Of a stretch of 64,000 nucleotides of DNA, positions 8,492 to 17,829 are shown one piece after another. Positions within the stretch are counted from its first letter, which is position 1. Every line of letters begins with the position of its first letter. Origin of the DNA: JADGGM01 sp035277485 (GTDB lineage Bacteria; Gemmatimonadota; Gemmatimonadetes; Gemmatimonadales; Gemmatimonadaceae); NCBI GenBank assembly GCA_035277485.1, contig DATEKK010000109.1:62001-126000 (forward strand), written 5' to 3'. Below the pieces are notes generated by a model. The model did not search any database. It saw only the letters and a list, made by a program, of their open reading frames with translations, and was not told where the DNA came from. The translations under genes were made by a program, and so were the position numbers.

Positions 8492-11400
8492 ATGTTCATT
8501 TCCGATTTCGCCATCAAGCGGCCCATCGTCACGGTCACGGTGATCCTGGCGCTGGTCACGTTCGGCGTGGCGTCGCTCGCGCGGCTCCAGACCGACGAGT
8601 TCCCCGACATCCAGCAGCCGATGATCGCGGTGAGCATCTCGTATCCCGGCGCATCGCCCGATGTGGTCGAACGCGAGGTCGTGGATCCGATCGAGGATGC
8701 GTTCTCGTCGATCACCGGCATCGACTGGCAGCGCACCACATCGACGTCCACCGATGGATTGGCGCAGTTCCTGGTGGTGTTCGACTACGACAAGGACATT
8801 CAGCAGGCGTCGCAGGACATCCGCGATGCGATCTCGTCCAAGCGCGAAGATTTGCCGACGGAAATGAAGGAGCCGGTGCTGAGCCGGCTCGATCCGAGCG
8901 AGATGCCGGTGGTCTCGCTGACGCTGACGTCGTTGACCATCCCGCCGGCGACGCTGACCCGCATCGCCGATCCGGGCATCGTGCGCGATCTGCGCGCGGT
9001 GCCGGGGGTGGGCGAGGTGACTGTCGCGGGCGGGATCAAGCGCGAGATGACGGTGCAGGTCCATCCGAGCGATCTGCAGGCGAACGGCGTCAGCATCGCG
9101 GACGTGGTGCAGGCGATCGGGCAGCAGAACCTGGCGGCGCCCGTTGGGCGGTTGAACAGCTCGCTCGAGGAGCAGTCGATCCGGCTCAAGGGGCGGCTCG
9201 AGGACGCACAGGACTTCGCGAATCTGGTCGTGGCGCAGCGGCAGGGCGCGGTGATTCGGTTAGGCCAGGTGGCGACGGTGTTCGATGGGACCGAGGAACC
9301 GCGGACGAGCGCGATGTTCAACGGACGGGAAGCGGTGGGCATCGACATCAAGAAGTCGAAGGGCTACAGCACGACGGCGGTGAGCCAGGCGGTGCTGGAG
9401 CACGTGGCGCGGCTGCAGAAGACGTTGCCGGCCGGCGCCAAGCTGGAGGTGGTGCAGAATTCGGGCGAGCGTGTGCACCACGCGGTGACGAACGTCGAGG
9501 AGGCGCTGGTCGAGGGCGCGCTGCTCACGGTGCTGGTGGTGTTCCTGTTCCTCAACTCGTGGCGATCGACGGTGATCACGGGCCTGGCGCTGCCGGTGAG
9601 CGTGCTGGCCTCGTTCATCGCCGTGTGGGTGTTCGGCTTCACGCTGAACACGATGTCTCTGTTAGGCCTGTCGCTCGCGATCGGCATTCTGATCGACGAC
9701 GCGATCGTGGTGCGCGAGAACATCGTGCGGCACATCGAGATGGGGAAGAACCATTACGAGGCGTCGCACGAGGGGACAAACGAGATCGGCTTGGCGGTCA
9801 CGGCAACGACGTTCTCGATCGTCGCGGTGTTCGTGCCGGTCGCGTTCATGTACGGGCTGGCCGGCCAATGGTTCAAGCCGTTCGCGCTCACGATCGCGTG
9901 CGCGGTGCTCGTGTCGCTGTTCGTGTCGTTTTCGCTCGACCCGATGCTCTCGGCGTACTGGGCCGATCCGCAGGTGGAAGCGCACGAGCATCGCGGCTTC
10001 ATTTCGCGCCACCTCGAGCGGTTCAACACCTGGTTCGAGCGGATGGCCGATGGGTACAAAGGAGTAATTGGGTGGGCGCTGGACCATCGCGCGGCCATGG
10101 TCGGGTTGGCGTTCGTGAGTTTCGTCGGCGCGCTGTTTCTGGTTGGGAGCCAGACAGTGGGCGCGGAGTTCGTACCGGTGAGCGACCGGAGCGAGCTCGA
10201 CATCGTCATCCAAACGCCGCCGAGCTCGAATCTCGAGTACACCAAGCTCAAGGCGGAGGAGGCCGCGCGGATCGTGCGGGCGCATCGCGAAGTGGCGTAC
10301 ACCTACACCACCGTCGGGACCGAACTGTTAGGCAGGGCGCCGGGCGTCGATCAGGCGCACGTGTACGCGAAGCTGATCCCGAAGGCGGACCGGTCGTTGA
10401 GCGAAGATCAGTTAGGCGCCGTCATACGGCAGGAGCTGCAGCGCATCGGCGGAGCCACGCCGTCGGTGTTCACGAGCGGCTTCGGCGGCACGATGAAGGC
10501 GATTCAAATTCAGATACGCGGGGGCGACCAAAACGTACTGCGCGCCTTCGCCGAGCAGGCGTCGCGCGTTTCGGCCCAGGTGCCCGGCGCGGTGGATGTG
10601 GGATTGTCGGTGCGCGGACAGAAGCCGGAGCTCGAGGTGCAGGTGAACCGGCCGCTGGCCGGCTCGTTAGGCGTCACCGTGGAGCAGGTGGCGCAGTCGC
10701 TCCGGCCGGCGTTCGCGGGACTCAAAGCGGGCGATTGGGTCGATCCCACGGGCGAAACGCGGGATGTGACGGTGCGGCTGGCGCCGGAATCGCGCGAGCG
10801 CCCGGCGGACCTGTCGCGCTTGCCCCTGGTGGTGGGCGGCGGCCAGGGCGCGGCGCCGGTGACGGTCCCGTTAGGCCAGATCGCGACCGTCACCGAAGGC
10901 GTCGGGCCGGCGGAGATCCAGCACTTGAATCACGAGAAGGTCGTGAGTGTCGAGGCCAACGTGCAGGGACGGCCGCTCACCGAGGTGCTGAACGAGATGA
11001 ACGCGCGCATCCACAAGCTCAAGGTGCCGGACGGTGTGGACATCACGCAGGGCGCGCAGGCGCAGGATCAAGCGGACGTCTACTGGCGCATGGCCGTGGC
11101 CCTGGGCGTCGCGGTTCTGCTCATGTACCTGATCCTCGTCGTCCAGTTCGGGTCGTTCCTGGATCCCATCGCGATCCTGGTATCGCTGCCGCTGTCGCTC
11201 ATTGGCGTGGTGCTGGCGCTCCTCGTCACAGGAAGCACGATCAACATCATGAGCTTGATCGGCGTGATCCTGCTCATGGGAATCGTGGCGAAGAACGCCA
11301 TTCTCCTCATCGACTTCGCGAAGTGGGCGCGGGAGCGCGGGATTGGCTTGCGCGAGTCGTTGATCGAGGCCGGCCGCATCAGGCTCCGGCCGATCATCAT

Positions 11401-11656
11401 GACGACGCTGGCGTTGATCGCTGGCATGCTGCCGGTAGCGATCGGGCATGGCGAAGGCGCGGATTTTCGTGCACCGTTGGGCAGGGCGGTGATCGGCGGC
11501 GTGATCACGTCGACGCTGCTGACCTTGTTAGTCATCCCGACCGTGTACGAGATTCTCGAGGGCTGGAAGGAGCGGGCGGTGGAGCGGTTCTTCAAGCGGC
11601 GCGGCACGGGCGAGTTCGCGGTACCGGAGGCGGAGCCGGCGCACGGCGACGACTGA
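8492..11656 (+). CDS. RND multidrug efflux permease (HAE1 type)
   Basis: The 1054-residue inner-membrane transporter has the AcrB-like layout: TM1 at the N-terminus, two large periplasmic loops (about residues 35-340 and 560-870), and two blocks of TM segments (340-550 and 870-1035). TM4 carries G-I-L-I-D-D-A-I-V-V-R-E-N, including the Asp-Asp proton-relay pair. The start begins M-F-I-S-D-F-A-I-K-R-P-I-V-T, the conserved N-terminus. It exchanges protons for drugs or lipophilic compounds and would act as a trimer with the adaptor and TolC-like protein. The gene is 21 nt from the adaptor gene. Substrate cannot be read from the sequence. Confidence 0.95.
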   Translation: MFISDFAIKRPIVTVTVILALVTFGVASLARLQTDEFPDIQQPMIAVSISYPGASPDVVEREVVDPIEDAFSSITGIDWQRTTSTSTDGLAQFLVVFDYDKDIQQASQDIRDAISSKREDLPTEMKEPVLSRLDPSEMPVVSLTLTSLTIPPATLTRIADPGIVRDLRAVPGVGEVTVAGGIKREMTVQVHPSDLQANGVSIADVVQAIGQQNLAAPVGRLNSSLEEQSIRLKGRLEDAQDFANLVVAQRQGAVIRLGQVATVFDGTEEPRTSAMFNGREAVGIDIKKSKGYSTTAVSQAVLEHVARLQKTLPAGAKLEVVQNSGERVHHAVTNVEEALVEGALLTVLVVFLFLNSWRSTVITGLALPVSVLASFIAVWVFGFTLNTMSLLGLSLAIGILIDDAIVVRENIVRHIEMGKNHYEASHEGTNEIGLAVTATTFSIVAVFVPVAFMYGLAGQWFKPFALTIACAVLVSLFVSFSLDPMLSAYWADPQVEAHEHRGFISRHLERFNTWFERMADGYKGVIGWALDHRAAMVGLAFVSFVGALFLVGSQTVGAEFVPVSDRSELDIVIQTPPSSNLEYTKLKAEEAARIVRAHREVAYTYTTVGTELLGRAPGVDQAHVYAKLIPKADRSLSEDQLGAVIRQELQRIGGATPSVFTSGFGGTMKAIQIQIRGGDQNVLRAFAEQASRVSAQVPGAVDVGLSVRGQKPELEVQVNRPLAGSLGVTVEQVAQSLRPAFAGLKAGDWVDPTGETRDVTVRLAPESRERPADLSRLPLVVGGGQGAAPVTVPLGQIATVTEGVGPAEIQHLNHEKVVSVEANVQGRPLTEVLNEMNARIHKLKVPDGVDITQGAQAQDQADVYWRMAVALGVAVLLMYLILVVQFGSFLDPIAILVSLPLSLIGVVLALLVTGSTINIMSLIGVILLMGIVAKNAILLIDFAKWARERGIGLRESLIEAGRIRLRPIIMTTLALIAGMLPVAIGHGEGADFRAPLGRAVIGGVITSTLLTLLVIPTVYEILEGWKERAVERFFKRRGTGEFAVPEAEPAHGDD

Positions 11657-11675
11657 GATTTCGAGCGAGGGGGCG

Positions 11676-12383
11676 ATGGAGCTTGCGAGCGCGAAGGTCC
11701 TGGTGACGGGCGGGAGCTCGGGGATCGGGTTGGCCACGGCGAAGCGGCTCGTGTCGGCGGGCGCGAGGGTAGCGATCTGTGGACGCAACGGCGAGCGGCT
11801 GCGCGCCGCGGCCAAGTCGACGGGTGCGGTGGCGATCGAAGCGGACGTGAGCCGCGAGGCGGATGTGGCGCGGCTCGTCGCATCGGTGATCCGCGAGTTA
11901 GGCGGCTACGACACGCTCATCAACAACGCGGGGTTCGGACGGTTTGCGCCGTTGGTCGACACGACGGTGGCGGACTTCCGGAGCGTGTGGGAGACCAACG
12001 TGCTGGGCGCGATGCTGGTGGCGCGCGATTCGGCGCGCCACTTCGTGCCGCTCCGGCGCGGTACGATCGTGAACGTGGTGTCCACATCCGGGCAGCGGGG
12101 TGGGGCGAACGGGACGGCGTATGCATCGAGCAAGTTCGCGCTCGCGGGCCTAACGGACGTGTGGCGGACGGAACTCAGGCAATACGGTATCCGCGTGATC
12201 CAGGTCAATCCGAGTGAAGTGCTCACGGAGTTCCGCGCGAATTCGGGGCGGCCGAGCGCGGCCGAGACGCCGACGAAGCTGCACGCGGATGACATCGCGG
12301 CGGTGATCGCGAATATGCTGGCGCTCGATGAGCGGGTCTTGGTAAAGGACGTCACCGTGTGGGCGACGAACCCGAAGGACTAG
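11676..12383 (+). CDS. Short-chain dehydrogenase/reductase (SDR)
   Basis: The 235-residue protein has the classical SDR features: the nucleotide-binding T-G-G-S-S-G-I-G-L-A near residue 11, N-N-A-G, the catalytic Ser in V-S-T-S-G-Q-R-G, and Y-A-S-S-K (Tyr and Lys). R-N-G after the second strand suggests NADP preference. It starts 20 nt after the RND permease stop and so is probably co-transcribed with the pump, where it could modify a toxic carbonyl compound (inference). The substrate is unknown. Confidence 0.9.
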   Translation: MELASAKVLVTGGSSGIGLATAKRLVSAGARVAICGRNGERLRAAAKSTGAVAIEADVSREADVARLVASVIRELGGYDTLINNAGFGRFAPLVDTTVADFRSVWETNVLGAMLVARDSARHFVPLRRGTIVNVVSTSGQRGGANGTAYASSKFALAGLTDVWRTELRQYGIRVIQVNPSEVLTEFRANSGRPSAAETPTKLHADDIAAVIANMLALDERVLVKDVTVWATNPKD

Positions 12384-14824
12384 CGCACTCGGAGCCGGCG
12401 AGGAGTGCCCCGCGCGACCGGAGCGCGAGGCGCACGCGCGCGTTGGGCACGGACCTCTCCTTCGCGATCCGGCAGTTGCGCCGGCATCCGGCGTTCACCG
12501 CCGTTGCCGTGCTCACGCTTGCGTTAGGCATCGGCGTCACCACGGCCATGTTCAGCGTCGTGCACCGGTTGCTGCTCGACCCGATCCCGTACCGTGACGG
12601 CGACCGCATCGTTCGGCTCTACCTCGGCATGCGAGGCGAGTCGTTCGGCAATGGGCCGCAGGTGCTCCTGTTCCCGCCCGAGGGAGTCGTGCGAGCGTGG
12701 CGTGAGCGGTCACGCACGCTCGAGCAGGTCGTGTCGATGCAATTGAAGCGTGACGCGGCCGTGGGCACCGGCGCTGCGCCGGAAACCGTGAACGCAGAAG
12801 CCATATCCGCTGACGTGCCGGCCTTCCTCGGCGTTAGGCCGGTGTTGGGCCGCGGCTTCCTCGCCGACGAGACTACGCCCGTTGCCCAACCGACGGTGGT
12901 GCTGGGATACGGGTTCTGGCACAGTCATTTCGGCGGCGCGCGCGACGTGCTCGGGCGAACCCTGTTGGTCGACGGAACGCGGCGCACGATCATCGGGGTC
13001 ATGCCTCCCGGCATTGCGTTGCCTGGAGAAACTCCCGTCGCGCTGTGGCTTCCGCTGGTGATCACGAGCGACACCGACTTCGTTGGGCCGCTGGCGCGCC
13101 TGCGGCCAGGCGTATCGGTCGAAGCGGCGACGCGAGAATTGAACGGGATTCTGGCCACGACCGCGGTGCCGGCCTTCGGTGGCTCGAAGCCGTCGGCGCA
13201 AGTGGTATTGATGAGCGACTATCTCGGATCGCAGGTCGAGAAGGCGCTCATCCTCGTAGCCGGCGCGGTCGGCGTGGTGCTGCTGATCGCCTGTGCGAAC
13301 GTGGCGAATCTGCTGCTGGCGCGCGCGGCCGGCCGCCAACGCGAGCTGTCCATGCGTACAGCGTTGGGCGCGAGCCGATTTCGCCTGGTGCGCCAGTTCG
13401 CGGTGGAGAGCCTCGCCATCACTTCGTTAGGCGGCGCACTGGGCGTGTTCCTCGCCTGGCGCGTGATGGCGCTGGTCGTCGCCACGCGTCCGCGCGCGCT
13501 CGAAGCGCTCGACGCGGCGAAACTGGATGTCACCGCCGTCGCGTGGACGGTTGGCGTGTCGATGGCGACGGGGCTCGTGTTCGGCCTGGTGCCGCTCGTG
13601 ATCGGAGCGGGTCGCAATCCGGCGGATGTGCTCAAGAACGCTTCGCGGACAACGTCCGGTGGTCGAGATGCTGGTCGGGTTCGCGGGACACTCATCGTCG
13701 CCGAAATTGCGCTCTCCGTCCTGCTGCTCGTCGGCGCCAGCATGCTGGTTCGAAGCGTGCGATCGCTCGAGCGAGAAAACGTCGGCTTCGACCCGCACGA
13801 CGTGAGCGCCATTTATGCGCAGTTGCCGAAGCAACGATACGCGAGCGACGCGCAGCAGCAGGTCGTCCTCGATGAGGTCCTCGAGCGCGTTCGCGGGATT
13901 CGCGGCGTCACCGAGGCGACGCTCGCCGGCAGCGCGCCGCCGTACGGCGGGATCGCGTTCGGCAAGATGGAAATCGATGCGCCAATGGGCGCGGCCGACT
14001 CGAGCGCCGAATTCGGGTTCAACGATGTGAAACCCGACTACTTCCACGTGCTTCGCCTTCCGGTGGTTGCAGGCCGCATTTTCGACGCCGATACAACGAC
14101 GCATCCGGCGATGGTCAGCACCGAGATGGCGCGTCATTTCTGGCCCGGCGCGAATCCGTTAGGCAAGAAGTTTCGCCTCGGGTCGAGCAGTCCGTGGCAC
14201 ATCGTCGTCGGCGTGGTTGCCGAGACGCGCGTGCCCGGCGGGACCCTGCGACTGGACGATCAGTTCTATGAGCCGTTTGGCGCCGCGCGAGGCGCTGCGT
14301 TGGTCATTCGCACCAACGGCACGGTGCCGAGTCTCCTCGGGACCGTGGCGAACCTGGCGCACGCCATCGATCCGGAGATCCGCCTGCAGGGACACCCAAT
14401 CGAGGCCGAGTACGCCGGGTTCTTCGCAGGTCGGCGGTTTGCGATGTTCCTATTATCGGTGTTCGCGGCGTTTGCGCTCGTACTTTGCGCGGTCGGACTG
14501 TACGGTGTGATCGCGTACACGGTCGTTCAGCGAACCCGCGAAATGGGAGTACGCATCGCGCTTGGCGCCAGTCCCGCCGCGATTCGGCGGTTGGTTCTCA
14601 AGGACAGCGCGAAACTGGTTGGCGCCGGAGTTGTCGCGGGAACGATCTTCACGCTGGCGCTGTCGCGCGTAGCGAGATCACTGCTGGCCGACATGGGATC
14701 TCTCGATCCGGCATTGCTTGTCGGCGTCAGCCTGCTGCTCGCCGCCGTCGCGCTGCTCGCATCGTACCTGCCCGCGCATCGCGCGTCGCGAGTCGACCCC
14801 GCCGTCGCGCTGCGCGCGGAATGA
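12359..14824 (+). CDS. Tandem FtsX/MacB-type orphan ABC permease (ADOP-like)
   Basis: The protein of up to 821 residues has two repeats of the MacB periplasmic-core plus FtsX unit. A first membrane helix (F-T-A-V-A-V-L-T-L-A-L-G-I-G) is followed by a large extracytoplasmic domain. Next come three helices, one beginning at V-V-L-L-I-A-C-A-N-V-A-N-L-L-L-A-R-A, a second core domain, and a last triple of helices ending with P-A-H-R-A-S-R-V-D-P-A-V-A-L-R-A-E. This is the pattern of large orphan permeases common in Acidobacteria and Gemmatimonadota, which lack a fused ATPase. The GTG start overlaps the SDR gene by 25 nt; an internal TTG at 12443 would give a more typical N-terminus. Unlike the two homologues at 30-36 kb, it has no PadR partner and lacks their N-terminal cytosolic helix. 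Confidence 0.85.
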   Translation: MGDEPEGLAHSEPARSAPRDRSARRTRALGTDLSFAIRQLRRHPAFTAVAVLTLALGIGVTTAMFSVVHRLLLDPIPYRDGDRIVRLYLGMRGESFGNGPQVLLFPPEGVVRAWRERSRTLEQVVSMQLKRDAAVGTGAAPETVNAEAISADVPAFLGVRPVLGRGFLADETTPVAQPTVVLGYGFWHSHFGGARDVLGRTLLVDGTRRTIIGVMPPGIALPGETPVALWLPLVITSDTDFVGPLARLRPGVSVEAATRELNGILATTAVPAFGGSKPSAQVVLMSDYLGSQVEKALILVAGAVGVVLLIACANVANLLLARAAGRQRELSMRTALGASRFRLVRQFAVESLAITSLGGALGVFLAWRVMALVVATRPRALEALDAAKLDVTAVAWTVGVSMATGLVFGLVPLVIGAGRNPADVLKNASRTTSGGRDAGRVRGTLIVAEIALSVLLLVGASMLVRSVRSLERENVGFDPHDVSAIYAQLPKQRYASDAQQQVVLDEVLERVRGIRGVTEATLAGSAPPYGGIAFGKMEIDAPMGAADSSAEFGFNDVKPDYFHVLRLPVVAGRIFDADTTTHPAMVSTEMARHFWPGANPLGKKFRLGSSSPWHIVVGVVAETRVPGGTLRLDDQFYEPFGAARGAALVIRTNGTVPSLLGTVANLAHAIDPEIRLQGHPIEAEYAGFFAGRRFAMFLLSVFAAFALVLCAVGLYGVIAYTVVQRTREMGVRIALGASPAAIRRLVLKDSAKLVGAGVVAGTIFTLALSRVARSLLADMGSLDPALLVGVSLLLAAVALLASYLPAHRASRVDPAVALRAE

Positions 14825-14844
14825 CGAACCGCGCACCGGCTCGA

Positions 14845-15954
14845 CTACTTCCAGCGGAACAGCTTCAACGCCACCAGGAAGCTGATCACCAGCCACGCGA
14901 GCGCAATGCCTAACTCGCCGGCCACGTGGCCGAGTCCGGCACCCTGCAGCATGTTCGCGCGCAACGCGTTGTTCACCGCCGTGAGCGGCAGCGCCTGGAT
15001 GAAGGGCTGCATCGTCTTCGGGAAGTTCGACGCCGAGAAGAACACGCCCGAGAACACCCACATCGGGAGCATCACGAGGTTCATGAGGCCCGATGCACCT
15101 TCCACCGTGCGGGCGCGCGAAGCGACCAGCAAGCCCATCGCGCCGAACGTGAGCGACGCGACGAGGCAGATGAACGCGAGCTCGATGAACGATCCGCGGA
15201 GCGGCACGCCGAAGATGAGCGCGCCGAAGCCCAACAGCGTCACCACCTCGAAGAACAACATCGTCAAGCGCGACAACAGGAACGATGCGAGATACTCGGG
15301 CTTCCGCATCGGCGTCGCGATGAGGCGCTTGAGCAGCTTCTTCTTACGCGCGTCGACGATCGCGAAGCCGATGCCCCAGATGCCGCTGCCCATCAGGTTC
15401 ATGCCTAACAGACCGGGGATCACGAAGTCGATGTAGCGAGAGCCCCGCTCGCGCACCTGCTGGTCGGCCACGCTGACGGGATCGCGGCGGCCCGCGGCCC
15501 GTTGCACGGCGGCGTCGGCGACGAGTCGCGCGGCGCGCGCCTCGGGTCGCGTGTCATCGTACCGATACGACACGGCGCCGCCGCCCTGGGGCACGACGAC
15601 CAGCGCGACCTCGCCGGTTCTGAGCGCGCGCGCGGCGGCGCTGTCGTCCAACACGTCGACGGCGAGCGACGAGTCGCTCCGTAAGGCAGTGGCCAACGGC
15701 GCGGCGCCGGGCGCTGTAGACAGCACGGCCACGTGCTGCTTCTCGGCTGGCCGGTTGCGGAACGCAATGCCGAGCCCGGCCGCGAGCAGCACGGGGAACA
15801 CGAACACCCAGAACACGGCTTCGGGTTCGCGCAGAAACTCGCGATACCGCACGAGCGTGAGCTGCGCCAGCGAGCTGTCGCGGAGCCGGCGCGGACGGCG
15901 AGGCGATGGCGCGGCGCGATCGCGCGCCGGAGGTGCGAGCGTCGTCTCAGTCAT
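14845..15954 (-). CDS. ABC-2 type transporter permease
   Basis: I choose ATG 15954, giving 369 residues (M-T-E-T-T-L-A-P-P), because it forms an 8-nt ATGACTGA overlap with the stop of the ATPase gene. A cytoplasmic N-terminus is followed by one helix (V-F-V-F-P-V-L-L-A-A-G-L-G-I), a long extracytoplasmic segment of about 130 residues, and five further helices from residue 190 (V-I-P-G-L-L-G-M-N-L-M-G-S-G). This is the NatB/YhfP-like ABC-2 topology. It pairs with the upstream ATPase as an exporter. The substrate is not evident. Confidence 0.88.
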   Translation of the reverse strand: MTETTLAPPARDRAAPSPRRPRRLRDSSLAQLTLVRYREFLREPEAVFWVFVFPVLLAAGLGIAFRNRPAEKQHVAVLSTAPGAAPLATALRSDSSLAVDVLDDSAAARALRTGEVALVVVPQGGGAVSYRYDDTRPEARAARLVADAAVQRAAGRRDPVSVADQQVRERGSRYIDFVIPGLLGMNLMGSGIWGIGFAIVDARKKKLLKRLIATPMRKPEYLASFLLSRLTMLFFEVVTLLGFGALIFGVPLRGSFIELAFICLVASLTFGAMGLLVASRARTVEGASGLMNLVMLPMWVFSGVFFSASNFPKTMQPFIQALPLTAVNNALRANMLQGAGLGHVAGELGIALAWLVISFLVALKLFRWK

Positions 15955-16885
15955 CGCGCAAATGACGTCCAGTGAGAGACACGAAAACATCCTCGAGCGT
16001 GGCCGAGTGCGTCTGCAGCTCGTTCATTTCGATGCCGCGCGCAGTGAGCGCACTGAGCAATGCGGGCACCGCCCGGTGCAGCTCGGCGACGTCGAGCTGG
16101 AAGCCACCGTTCTCGGCCCGTGCGTCGAGGACGCCGTCGATCGCGCGCAACGTGCTCAGATCAATTCTGCCGGCGTGCGCGGCCGAGAACGTCACGACGT
16201 GCTCGGCGCGTCGCGCGCGGATGAGCTCGCGCGGTGTGCCAAGGGCGATCACTTTTCCATGGTCCATGATTGCCACGCGATCGCAGAGACGTTCAGCCTC
16301 ATCCATATAGTGGGTGGTGAGGACGATCGTGCGGCCAGCGGCTCGAAATTGCTCGATGAGGTCCCACAATTGGCGGCGCGCTTGCGGGTCGAGGCCAGTG
16401 GTGGGCTCATCGAGGAACAACAACTCGGGGTCGCCCACGAGGGCGCACGCGAGCGCGAGACGCTGCTTCTGTCCACCCGAGAGTCCGCCGACGCGGGAGT
16501 TCTGCTTTTCCTCGAGTTGGACGAGGCCAATCACGTCGCTCACTTCGCGTCCTTCACGGAAGAAGGAGCGAAACAGGCGAACTGTTTCTTCGACGGTGAG
16601 TTTCTCAGAGAGCTGCGTCTCTTGCAGCTGAATCCCCAGGCGCTCGCGTAGCTCACGGGGATGCTCGGTCCACCGGCGGCCGAGGACGACGACATCGCCG
16701 CTGTCGGGGGCGGTGAGTCCCTCGCAGATCTCGATGGTCGTGGTCTTGCCGGCGCCGTTCGGTCCGAGCAGGCCGAAGCACTCACCGGAGCGCACGTCGA
16801 GGTCGAGGCCGTCAACGGCGACGACATCGGGGTACGACTTTCGGAGTGCGCGGAGCGTGAGGGACATGGGGGCGCGAGCGGGCAC
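15947..16885 (-). CDS. ABC-2 exporter ATP-binding protein
   Basis: The 312-residue protein has Walker A G-P-N-G-A-G-K-T-T, the Q-loop region Q-L-Q-E-T-Q-L, signature L-S-G-G-Q-K-Q-R, Walker B L-L-F-L-D-E-P-T-T-G-L-D, and the H-loop T-T-H-Y-M-D-E-A. It belongs to the DrrA/CcmA-like branch that works with ABC-2 permeases. The C-terminal 80 residues form the accessory domain typical of this branch. It is the promoter-proximal gene of a two-gene minus-strand operon. It diverges from the hydroxyproline operon, 203 nt away. Confidence 0.92.
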   Translation of the reverse strand: MPARAPMSLTLRALRKSYPDVVAVDGLDLDVRSGECFGLLGPNGAGKTTTIEICEGLTAPDSGDVVVLGRRWTEHPRELRERLGIQLQETQLSEKLTVEETVRLFRSFFREGREVSDVIGLVQLEEKQNSRVGGLSGGQKQRLALACALVGDPELLFLDEPTTGLDPQARRQLWDLIEQFRAAGRTIVLTTHYMDEAERLCDRVAIMDHGKVIALGTPRELIRARRAEHVVTFSAAHAGRIDLSTLRAIDGVLDARAENGGFQLDVAELHRAVPALLSALTARGIEMNELQTHSATLEDVFVSLTGRHLRDD

Positions 16886-17008
16886 GAGGGAGGCGAAATA
16901 TAGCGGGGCTGGGGAAGGTGGAAGCGGAGGCGGATGGTGCCGGAGCGGTAACGACTCGCGGGGAGGGGCCGGTCGGCGCCAAGTTTGTGCAGCTTGAAGG
17001 GCGGCCCT

Positions 17009-17031
17009 GTATTGGATATTTTATCCCATAC
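17009..17031. promoter_or_regulatory. Palindromic operator overlapping the promoter of the hydroxyproline operon
   Basis: A 23-bp palindrome GTATTGGATA-TTT-TATCCCATAC has arms matching at 9 of 10 positions. It lies 57 nt before the GntR start codon in an otherwise GC-rich gap. A plausible -35 TTGAAG (16994-16999) and -10 TATTTT (17018-17023, 18-bp spacer) place the palindrome over the -10 element, so repressor binding would block the polymerase. The adjacent FCD-type GntR protein is the obvious candidate binder. Confidence 0.75.
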
Positions 17032-17088
17032 GCTCGTGCGACGAGGTCTTCTCGCGGCGGGCGGCTCATCGTTAGGCATCGAGCGCTT

Positions 17089-17829
17089 ATGACTCACGCA
17101 CCATCTCGTTCGACCATCCGCGCCGATGCGGCGCCCGGAGCGGCGCCACAGCGTCCCGCCGGCGGACCGATCGAGCGGTTCACGCTTGCCGGTGCAACGC
17201 TGCAGGCGATCCGCGAGCGAATTCTGTCCGGCGCGTATGGGGAGGGCGATCCGCTCCGGCAAGACGCCATCGCCGCGGAGCTCGGCGTGAGCCGCATTCC
17301 GGTGCGCGAAGCGCTCCGCCAGCTCGAAGTCGAAGGACTGGTGACATTCAGTCCGCATCGTGGCGCAGTGGTGTCGACATTCTCGATCGGCGAGATCGAG
17401 GAGCTCTTCGAGCTACGCGCGCAAATCGAAGCGGATCTGGTTCGGCGGGCGGTGCCGAAAATGGTGCCCGCGGATTTTGCGCGCGCCGACGACATCCTCG
17501 ATGCGTACGATGCCGCCTTTCGTGCGCGCGACGTATCCGCGTGGGGTGAGCTCAACTGGAAGCTGCACTCGACGATGCTCGCACCGGCGCAGCGGCCGCT
17601 CACGATGGGGATCGCGGAGCGTCTGCACCGCCACGCCGAGCGCTATGCGCGGATGCAGCTCGCGTTGACGCACGGGGAGTCGCGGGCGAGCGAGGAGCAT
17701 CGCGCGATCGTGACGGCCGCGCGGCGTCACAACGCAGAGCGTGCGGCGCAGCTCATGGGGACGCACATCACCGGCGCCGGACGGTCGCTGGTGCGGTTTC
17801 TTCGAGAACAGCGGGGCGAGGCGTCATGA
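17089..17829 (+). CDS. GntR/FadR-family regulator of hydroxyproline catabolism
   Basis: The start is ATG 17089, giving 246 residues; longer upstream starts would run through the operator. The N-terminal winged helix shows T-L-Q-A-I-R-E-R-I-L-S-G-A-Y, R-Q-D-A-I-A-A-E-L-G-V-S-R-I-P-V-R-E-A-L-R-Q-L-E-V-E-G-L-V, and P-H-R-G-A-V-V-S. The C-terminal FCD helical domain (residues 100-235) is of the type that binds organic acids. The stop codon overlaps the ATG of the dehydrogenase gene. By analogy with known hydroxyproline clusters, it probably represses the operon and is relieved by a pathway intermediate (inference). Confidence 0.9.
   Translation: MTHAPSRSTIRADAAPGAAPQRPAGGPIERFTLAGATLQAIRERILSGAYGEGDPLRQDAIAAELGVSRIPVREALRQLEVEGLVTFSPHRGAVVSTFSIGEIEELFELRAQIEADLVRRAVPKMVPADFARADDILDAYDAAFRARDVSAWGELNWKLHSTMLAPAQRPLTMGIAERLHRHAERYARMQLALTHGESRASEEHRAIVTAARRHNAERAAQLMGTHITGAGRSLVRFLREQRGEAS

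Noticed and set aside
9559..11706. Long open frame overlapping the RND permease gene
   Set aside because: It has Arg/Gly/Ala-rich content typical of a shadow frame in GC-rich DNA and no domain, while the other frame encodes a clear RND protein.
16886..17088. Riboswitch or small RNA before the GntR gene
   Set aside because: No conserved riboswitch motif was seen, and the only notable structure is the palindromic operator.
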